A stretch of DNA of 6,029 nucleotides, from NCBI GenBank assembly GCA_020428565.1, contig JAGQMT010000031.1, positions 1-6,029 of the forward strand, read 5' to 3'. Every line of letters begins with the position of its first letter. The first letter of the stretch is position 1. This DNA is from Candidatus Saccharimonadota bacterium (GTDB lineage: Bacteria > Patescibacteriota > Saccharimonadia > Saccharimonadales > JACDBH01). Positions 1 through 4,151 of the stretch are shown piece after piece. The translations under genes and the position numbers were made by a program. Below the pieces are notes generated by a model that was not told where the DNA came from, did not search any database, and worked only from the letters and a program-made list of their open reading frames with translations.

Positions 1-1
1 G

Positions 2-691
2 ACTGCAGGCGCTACCGCCTCTCTCAACTTTACAGGTACAGGAATAACCGTATACGGAGCAAAGGCTTCATGGCACGGGCACTCAAGAGTTGAGATCGAT
101 GGACAAAAAGTTACCGATATCGATCAATACAATCAAACTAGACAAGACCAGGTTGCTATATTTACAATCAAAGGCCTCAAAAACGGTAATCATACTATCA
201 CACTACAAAACATGGATTCAAAGAACCCAAATAGTAGCAATATCATTACTACTATTGATAAGGTGGTGATTATAGATACTCCATCTAGTGAAATTGTCGT
301 CGATCAACCAACACAAGAAGAGTCTACACCCGTACCAACAAATAAAGCTCCAGTAGGCCCGAATATCATTAAATCAGCTTCACTCAAATACAATGCATGG
401 GGCGGTGGATGTAAACCAGCAACAAATTGTGTCATAAATATTCAATGGGACAATGCAACCGATGACTCCGGACGTATCAGCCATTATGATATATACAATG
501 GCTCAACCAAGATCAACACCCAGCCCCTCAAGCAACCTAAGTTTACACATACCGGCATTCGTGCAGGCCAAACCTACTCATACAGAGTCTTCGCCTACGA
601 TGAACAGGGCCTAGCCTCTGGCGGTAGTGCTATCCTCAGCAAGACAGTTAGCTGTACTCCATTCCTCTGGACAGCCTACTGCACACTGTAA
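2..691 (+). CDS. C-terminal part of a secreted/surface protein with a beta-sandwich domain and a fibronectin III domain (5' end outside window)
   Basis: The frame is open from base 2 to the TAA at 689-691, giving 229 residues. The ATG at 212 lies inside a domain, so it is not the true start. Residues about 5-75 resemble a bacterial beta-sandwich module that often accompanies extracellular hydrolases and adhesins: FTGTGITVYGAKA, then HGHSRVEIDGQKV, then GLKNGNHTITL. A Thr/Pro/Glu-rich linker (about 95-115) follows, then a fibronectin type III domain (about 117-217) with W150, the HYDIYNG strand and TYSYRVFAYDEQG. Four cysteines occur (137, 143, 218, 227); pairs could form disulphides, which fits export. 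No LPXTG motif, C-terminal membrane segment or sorting signal is visible. The N-terminal signal and any catalytic domain lie upstream. Domain calls come from pattern recognition. Fibronectin III is fairly safe, while sugar binding by the first domain is inferred. Confidence 0.8.
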   Translation, partial: TAGATASLNFTGTGITVYGAKASWHGHSRVEIDGQKVTDIDQYNQTRQDQVAIFTIKGLKNGNHTITLQNMDSKNPNSSNIITTIDKVVIIDTPSSEIVVDQPTQEESTPVPTNKAPVGPNIIKSASLKYNAWGGGCKPATNCVINIQWDNATDDSGRISHYDIYNGSTKINTQPLKQPKFTHTGIRAGQTYSYRVFAYDEQGLASGGSAILSKTVSCTPFLWTAYCTL

Positions 692-715
692 TATTGGCCA
701 TCAAAATCCATGAAC

Positions 716-746
716 AATCCCACGAACCAAGTGTAAGTGGGATTTT
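716..746 (+). terminator. Possible intrinsic terminator after the surface-protein gene
   Basis: AATCCCAC (716-723) pairs perfectly with GTGGGATT (737-744) across a 13-nt loop, giving an 8-bp stem that runs into TTTT (743-746). It begins 24 bases after the TAA. The U-run is short and partly inside the stem, so termination may be weak. A competing pairing of the same 3' arm exists (701-709 with 740-748). Confidence 0.5.
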
Positions 747-768
747 GAATATCAGCCCAATACCTACA

Positions 769-796
769 CTTAAATCATCAATTGTGTTACTATAAT
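769..796 (+). promoter_or_regulatory. Promoter of the 275-residue orphan gene
   Basis: A perfect TATAAT lies at 791-796. The best -35 at a normal distance is CTTAAA (769-774, 16-nt spacer), which is only a 3/6 match. The predicted start near 803 would leave a leader of about 32 nt containing the GAGG ribosome site at 821-824, ten bases before the ATG at 835. The -10 is convincing; the -35 is not. Confidence 0.5.
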
Positions 797-834
797 GCAA
801 CTACCGACATTACTTAACCAGAGGCTCCAACAAC

Positions 835-1662
835 ATGCTTGCAAAAAATTTTCTAGCCATTGAGTCTCATCAGCTCAATCAGCTTAGCCACCAGCCCATA
901 CCAGAAGTATCCTATGATTTTGACTCGGGCGAACCAGAATACGTCGATACGCTCGCCGACCAAGTCACCAACGAGTTGCTAAAAGCAGATACGCATCAGA
1001 CCAGACTATACGGCGCAGCCTTAGATATAGTCACCAATAAATACCAGTTGCAGTTAGATGATTATATTGGCATACTAATCAATCCAGATCACCCAACAAC
1101 CCCTAAAATATTTGCAAACTTCATTTGCTGTCGACAAGAAATCAAAGCAATTATGCAAATTAGCTCATTACTCAAAAAGGGTCAATTTGTCACTGTCATT
1201 GATGTCAAAGCCGAACAAGACGCTAATTTTGGACCACCGTTCATGATAACAACCGGAGCATCAAACTGCGATAATTTCATCATCAAATATTCCGAAGACC
1301 GCAGTCCTGACTCTTTCTTTCCTGCACGACACCCAGAAGCAATTGTAGTTAATACAGACTCTACACACCGGATAATTTCTCGCCCCAGTCGTCAATCAAC
1401 CAAAATACACGCTGACGATATAGCAGAACAAACAATAGACGTCTTAAGCAGGGCCTCTGACGCCAAACTATCTGTTGCCAGTTTTTACGACAGAAACCCC
1501 TTGGACATAGACACTCATCAACCAAATCGCATCGTAGCCATAGGCGACGATGCGATCCGCAAAGCCCTTGATGGCATCCGCCGAAAAGCCAATACTCCAC
1601 CCGAACTTTTAATGGAAGCTCGGCTAGTTATTGCTGAACGGAGTCGAACAAATCCACAATAA
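835..1662 (+). CDS. Hypothetical cytosolic protein, 275 aa, family not recognised
   Basis: I do not recognise this protein. The ATG at 835 has AGAGG upstream (820-824), follows a TATAAT promoter, and the frame ends with TAA at 1660-1662. No signal peptide, membrane segment or known catalytic motif is visible. The N-terminus (about 20-45) is acidic (DFDSGEPEYVD). Residues 60-125 look like a mixed alpha/beta core containing DDYIGILINPDHP, adjacent cysteines C98-C99 and a hydrophobic strand FVTVIDVKA. The C-terminal third (190-275) is richer in Arg/Lys and predicted helix, ending in two charged helices with RIVAIGDDAIRKALDGIRRKA. The opposite-strand open frame at 1361-1600 has an improbable composition (rich in Trp, Arg, Cys and Leu) and is a shadow. 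The gene stands alone between a terminator-like hairpin and a convergent gene. Its function is unknown. Confidence 0.75.
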   Translation: MLAKNFLAIESHQLNQLSHQPIPEVSYDFDSGEPEYVDTLADQVTNELLKADTHQTRLYGAALDIVTNKYQLQLDDYIGILINPDHPTTPKIFANFICCRQEIKAIMQISSLLKKGQFVTVIDVKAEQDANFGPPFMITTGASNCDNFIIKYSEDRSPDSFFPARHPEAIVVNTDSTHRIISRPSRQSTKIHADDIAEQTIDVLSRASDAKLSVASFYDRNPLDIDTHQPNRIVAIGDDAIRKALDGIRRKANTPPELLMEARLVIAERSRTNPQ

Positions 1663-1671
1663 CACCAACCG

Positions 1672-2064
1672 TCAACAATCCTTTGATTCCCACAGCTTTG
1701 TCGTGCCTTTATTTTCTGACACTAAAGAGTCGACTGTATCGTCGTCACTATAGATGACCGCCAAACTTAAATATCTCGGCTCACCTTTAGCTATTTTATC
1801 GCCCACACCCCAGATAACTAATTCTCTAACAATACCGTCATCTGACACCATCGACATCACCACAGCCCCCTCATTACGGTCATAGCCAGTGTCATGCAAA
1901 CATCCACCTTCAGCCGTATAAACCTCTTCATAATATTGTCTTGGTAAGTCCTGATGATCGTCACCGCATCCCGATAACAACAACGATGCCATCATCACAC
2001 CAATACACAGGGCGGGGCGTTCTTTGCTATGCTTAATCTTCTCGTTAAGCTTTCCGTTTTTCAC
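1672..2064 (-). CDS. Small predicted lipoprotein, 130 aa, unknown function
   Basis: The N-terminus carries Lys/Arg residues (2-16), then a hydrophobic stretch (about 18-31) and a lipobox L29-L-S-G-C33. This predicts SPase II cleavage, lipidation at C33 and anchoring on the outer face of the membrane. The mature part is about 98 residues, acidic, with C55 and the terminal C130 available for a disulphide; the EGGCLHDTGYD and VRELVIWGVGD segments look like beta strands of a small domain. The start is GTG at 2064-2062. The in-frame TGA at 2082-2080 closes off the region upstream, and M24/M25 would leave no signal peptide n-region. No Shine-Dalgarno sequence precedes the GTG. The gene converges on the 275-residue gene with 9 bases between stop codons. 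I know no family for the mature domain. Confidence 0.75.
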   Translation of the reverse strand: MKNGKLNEKIKHSKERPALCIGVMMASLLLSGCGDDHQDLPRQYYEEVYTAEGGCLHDTGYDRNEGAVVMSMVSDDGIVRELVIWGVGDKIAKGEPRYLSLAVIYSDDDTVDSLVSENKGTTKLWESKDC

Positions 2065-2108
2065 AAATAATCTATCTATTCACTATTAACTGATACTTAT
2101 GTACTAGA

Positions 2109-2162
2109 AAATAACAAGCAGACAAAAACAAAGGCAAGGCACCCATTCGCCACTTGTTATTT
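2109..2162 (-). terminator. Inverted repeat and possible terminator between the two minus-strand genes
   Basis: A perfect 10-bp inverted repeat, AAATAACAAG (2109-2118) against CTTGTTATTT (2153-2162), flanks 34 nt in the gap between the 2170-2640 gene and the lipoprotein gene. Read on the minus strand, a second, smaller fold is possible: CAA..GGC pairing with GCCTTG, followed by the U-rich TTTGTTTTTG. That is terminator-like for the upstream gene. The 2109-2118 arm also supplies a TTGTTA -35-like element for the lipoprotein gene. Which role is real cannot be settled from sequence alone. Confidence 0.35.
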
Positions 2163-2169
2163 CCTAACA

Positions 2170-2640
2170 CTAGATGGCAAAATGGACAAACACTACATCA
2201 TCCAGCCCTGGCCAACCCAAGTAGGCCGAGATGACCTCGTAAATATTTCTTGAGATGCCGTGGTCATCCCACGATTTGGCAGGATCCTTGCTAATCACGA
2301 TTGTATCATCAAAAACTTCGATGAATACAACCTGACTAATCTTATTCAACTTTTCCAGCAAGCCCAATTGGTGAGTCGCCAAATCAACCTTCGGCAAACA
2401 CGCCCCAATCGGATAACTCAGCTTATAGCTGTCGAATCCCAGCACACCAGACTGAAATCGGTACTCTCGAGTATGGCCATCAGCGCCAGTGGTAATCATC
2501 AGACTACGCCCTTGCTGTCCAATATTCATAGCACACCCTTCATTAACTTTGTCTGCTTGTAAAAATACATCTCTTGAAAACTCCAAAAGACTGCTCTCAT
2601 TCTGCACTGTCATGATACAAATATCAAGCACAAGCACCAT
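2170..2640 (-). CDS. Hypothetical soluble protein, up to 156 aa, family not recognised
   Basis: This is a well-composed globular sequence with alternating hydrophobic and charged residues. Notable stretches are GRSLMITTGADGHTREYRF (about 44-62), a hydrophobic strand VVFIEVFDDTIVISKD (104-119) and a C-terminal YEVISAYLGWPGLDDVVFVHF. There is no signal peptide or membrane helix; C8, C36 and C81 are present. The start is uncertain. ATG 2640 gives 156 residues, but the likely -10 (TATAGA, 2647-2642) lies one base before it and would put the transcript start near 2635. ATG 2613 (147 residues) or one of the early GTG codons is therefore plausible. No ribosome site precedes either ATG. The opposite-strand frame at 2260-2562 is rich in Gln, Asn, Thr and Ile and lacks a sensible start context, so I treat it as a shadow. 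The gene is divergent from the PadR gene and could share its operators. Confidence 0.65.
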   Translation of the reverse strand: MVLVLDICIMTVQNESSLLEFSRDVFLQADKVNEGCAMNIGQQGRSLMITTGADGHTREYRFQSGVLGFDSYKLSYPIGACLPKVDLATHQLGLLEKLNKISQVVFIEVFDDTIVISKDPAKSWDDHGISRNIYEVISAYLGWPGLDDVVFVHFAI

Positions 2641-2641
2641 A

Positions 2642-2671
2642 TCTATAAGATGAAATCATAAAAATTAACAA
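2642..2671 (-). promoter_or_regulatory. Minus-strand promoter of the divergent hypothetical gene
   Basis: On the minus strand, TTGTTA (2671-2666) is followed after 18 nt by TATAGA (2647-2642). Transcription would start near 2635, within the first codons of the longest open frame. The nearest copy of the PadR-type operator (2685-2698) lies 13 bases upstream of this -35, so regulation from there is possible but not direct blockage. Confidence 0.4.
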
Positions 2672-2678
2672 AATAGTC

Positions 2679-2706
2679 TTGCATAACGATATATCGTTGT
2701 GATAAT
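2679..2706 (+). promoter_or_regulatory. PadR gene promoter with extended -10
   Basis: TTGCAT (2679-2684) is followed after 16 nt by GATAAT (2701-2706), preceded by TGT (2698-2700), which makes an extended -10. The predicted start is close to 2713. Operator 1 fills the spacer and operator 2 covers the start point, the classic layout for repression by blocking RNA polymerase. Confidence 0.55.
2685..2698. promoter_or_regulatory. Operator 1: perfect 14-bp palindrome
   Basis: AACGATATATCGTT is its own reverse complement across all 14 bases. It lies between the -35 and -10 elements of the PadR gene, the expected place for an autorepressor site. That PadR is the ligand is inferred from position and from the dimeric winged-helix architecture of the family. 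Confidence 0.7.
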
Positions 2707-2708
2707 AT

Positions 2709-2722
2709 AAAGATATATCGTT
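2709..2722. promoter_or_regulatory. Operator 2: near-identical copy of operator 1
   Basis: AAAGATATATCGTT differs from operator 1 at one base (C to A in position 3) and begins exactly 24 bp after it, a little over two helical turns. It overlaps the predicted transcription start. The two copies suggest cooperative binding of two dimers or differing site strengths. Confidence 0.65.
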
Positions 2723-2742
2723 ATTAGTAAAGGAGAATAGAT

Positions 2743-3261
2743 ATGCATCATCATCATTTTTCAAAACAAAATCGTATCAAAAAAGGTAATTTGGAACCAA
2801 TGATTATCCATGCACTTGCCAACAGGCCAATGACAGGCTATGACATAATTCAATTTATCGAAAAAACTAGCCATGGCCTATGGAAGCCAAGTCCTGGCTC
2901 AATCTATCCAACCCTACAGCTTTTGGTAGAAAAAGACCAAGCCACTGTACAAGAAGAGGGTAGTAAGAAAATATATTCACTCACCGATACAGGTCAAGCA
3001 CTTGTAAGGCAAGAAAGCCACAACCCATACAGCAACGTCAGAGACAAGCATCACTATCCAGAGTTGCGTAATCTAGTGCATAGCATCGCTACGACAACCA
3101 AGTCGCTAGCCATTACCGCTAATCCGCAGGCTATCCAGCAGATAACTACCATCCTAGAAGAAACTCTGCAAACATTACAAGAGCTACAAACGCTCGACGA
3201 CCACGACCAAAGCGACAAAGATCAAGATGACGAAGGCCAAGGCGACAGCAATGAAGTTTGA
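2743..3261 (+). CDS. PadR-family transcriptional regulator, 172 aa
   Basis: The N-terminal winged helix-turn-helix of PadR proteins is clear: NLEPMIIHALANRPMTGYDI (16-35), then HGLWKPSPGSIYPTLQLL (44-61), the family signature, then the wing KKIYSLTDTGQAL (75-87). The C-terminal part (105-150) should form the dimerising helices, and residues 152-168 are a strongly acidic tail (DDHDQSDKDQDDEGQGD). A natural run of four histidines (2-5) opens the protein and could bind metal, though this is unproven. AAAGGAG (2729-2735) sits 7 bases before the ATG, the best ribosome site in the window. The gene overlaps the reductase gene at its 3' end, so it probably controls that gene and itself through the two palindromic operators just upstream. 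The ligand is unknown; PadR members respond to phenolics, drugs or redox signals. Confidence 0.92.
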   Translation: MHHHHFSKQNRIKKGNLEPMIIHALANRPMTGYDIIQFIEKTSHGLWKPSPGSIYPTLQLLVEKDQATVQEEGSKKIYSLTDTGQALVRQESHNPYSNVRDKHHYPELRNLVHSIATTTKSLAITANPQAIQQITTILEETLQTLQELQTLDDHDQSDKDQDDEGQGDSNEV

Positions 3262-3898
3262 TAGCATCCAGTATATCTCCAAACGGCATGAATACGACGA
3301 TGTCTACTCATATTTCTTTGACAAGGGCAACATACAGTATCAGGCGGGCCAATGCACCCACCTGTTGCTTGGCAAGATGCCCCTGAACGCAGTTGTTAGA
3401 GAAATGTCATTTGCCTCTGCGCCCTCAGAAGATACTATCAGGTTTACTATGCACATTGGCTCTAAGTCTAACTTCAAGTCCAAGATCGATAGCCTAAAAT
3501 CGGGCGACAACATCAAGATTTTCAAAATTAAAGGAAGTTTTGCGTTACCAGATAACAGCAACCGACCAATCGTCATGCTCGCAGGTGGTGTTGGTATGAC
3601 TCCTATCAGGTCAATCTTGACCCAACTACCACAAGACCACCCATATAACATCACCCTAGGACAAGTACAGCGTGGCGACTTCTTGTTTGCGGATGAAGTC
3701 AACCAAAAAGTATCCAGCCACCTCCAAATCGACCCATCCGGCTTCACATCAGCCATTACCGATATTATCCGATCCAATCCAAACGCCATCTACTATATCT
3801 GTGGCTCCGATAGATTTACACAAGGGGCATTAGAGCTACTCAATCAAAATTCAATAGATTCTCACGACATAAAAATTGAGAGCTTTAGTAAATATTAG
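3251..3898 (+). CDS. FNR-type FAD/NAD(P)H oxidoreductase (ferredoxin/flavodoxin/ferric reductase-like), 215 aa
   Basis: This is a standalone ferredoxin-NADP reductase-like module. An N-terminal FAD-binding barrel contains R50-E-M-S53 followed by FASAP, the position of the family's RxYS flavin motif, with Met where Tyr is usual. GSFALP (95-100) follows at the end of the barrel. The NAD(P)-binding half has the glycine-rich AGGVGMTP (111-118), IYYICGSD (180-187) and the usual C-terminal ending ESFSKY. There is no membrane domain, iron-sulfur motif or flavodoxin domain, so the electron partner must be separate. I chose ATG 3251 because AAGG (3239-3242) lies 8 bases upstream and the conserved fold starts at MKF. 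ATG 3227 would add eight residues and has poorer context. The start overlaps the PadR gene by 11 bases, implying translational coupling. The opposite-strand frame at 3340-3789 is a shadow. The substrate is not determined. Confidence 0.88.
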   Translation: MKFDSIQYISKRHEYDDVYSYFFDKGNIQYQAGQCTHLLLGKMPLNAVVREMSFASAPSEDTIRFTMHIGSKSNFKSKIDSLKSGDNIKIFKIKGSFALPDNSNRPIVMLAGGVGMTPIRSILTQLPQDHPYNITLGQVQRGDFLFADEVNQKVSSHLQIDPSGFTSAITDIIRSNPNAIYYICGSDRFTQGALELLNQNSIDSHDIKIESFSKY

Positions 3899-3952
3899 TT
3901 ATTATTAGTAATTATTAGGTATTATTTACGTAATTAATTGGTAATTCATGGT
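3899..3952. repeat. Phased AT-rich direct repeats upstream of the AbrB-like gene
   Basis: Five related units start at 3899, 3909, 3920, 3931 and 3942: TTATTATTAG, TAATTATTAG, TATTATTTAC, TAATTAATTG and TAATTCATG. Spacings are 10, 11, 11 and 11 bp, one helical turn each, so the same motif faces the same side of the DNA. The array runs from the base after the reductase stop codon into the -35 of the next promoter. A regulator-binding or bent-DNA role is inferred; simple AT-rich drift is the alternative. Confidence 0.45.
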
Positions 3953-3966
3953 CTCAGTGCTATTGT
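3938..3966 (+). promoter_or_regulatory. Promoter of the AbrB-like gene and glmS, predicted leaderless
   Basis: TTGGTA (3938-3943) and TATTGT (3961-3966) are separated by exactly 17 nt, with TGC (3958-3960) giving an extended -10. Transcription is predicted at about 3973, the A of the downstream ATG, and no Shine-Dalgarno sequence is present, so the message would be leaderless. The -35 lies inside the phased repeats. Confidence 0.5.
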
Positions 3967-3972
3967 AAATCT

Positions 3973-4149
3973 ATGGCACGACCTGATAATGATCAAACTG
4001 CACGACGCAAACTTAATCTAGTAGGTGGCAAAACCCTAGCTGTTAGCATACCTATAGATATAGTGCGTAGTCTTGATCTCAAGAAACAAGACCCAGTCAT
4101 AGTTAGGCGTGTTGGTCAAAAAATAATTATAGAAAAGGATAATTCGTAA
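3973..4149 (+). CDS. AbrB/SpoVT/MazE-like DNA-binding protein, 58 aa
   Basis: The ATG at 3973 opens a 58-residue frame closed by TAA at 4147-4149. Residues 13-55 show the swapped-hairpin AbrB pattern: KLNLVGGKTLAVSIPIDIV (13-31), helix RSLDLKK, turn QDP (39-41, where the family usually has GD), then VIVRRVGQKIIIEK (42-55). The short basic N-terminus (R3, R11, R12, K13) could contact DNA. This fold acts as a dimer that binds AT-rich operators, either as a free-standing regulator or as an antitoxin. No toxin-sized gene adjoins it; the next gene is glmS, two bases on. I therefore favour a regulator of itself and glmS. There is no ribosome site upstream and the promoter places the transcript start at the ATG. 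The gene is short enough for automatic callers to miss. Confidence 0.8.
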   Translation: MARPDNDQTARRKLNLVGGKTLAVSIPIDIVRSLDLKKQDPVIVRRVGQKIIIEKDNS

Positions 4150-4151
4150 TC

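Noticed and set aside
1361..1600. Minus-strand open frame of 79 residues
   Set aside because: It lies entirely inside the well-supported 275-residue gene and has an unnatural composition, heavy in Trp, Arg, Cys and Leu.
2260..2562. Plus-strand open frame of 100 residues
   Set aside because: It is opposite the better-composed minus-strand gene, has no ribosome site or promoter, and its Gln/Asn/Thr-rich sequence looks like antisense translation.
2743..2757. His-tag or cloning-vector artefact at the start of the PadR gene
   Set aside because: The four histidines follow a natural promoter, operators and ribosome site, with no linker or protease site, so they are native.
3340..3789. Minus-strand open frame of 149 residues
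   Set aside because: It is fully antisense to the reductase, whose FAD and NAD(P) motifs are unmistakable.
3973..4149. Toxin-antitoxin module
   Set aside because: The AbrB/MazE-like protein could be an antitoxin, but both neighbours are metabolic enzymes and no toxin-sized gene is adjacent.
3899..4151. glmS ribozyme/riboswitch upstream of glmS
   Set aside because: The space directly before glmS is occupied by the AbrB-like coding frame and an AT-rich repeat region; I see no ribozyme core there.
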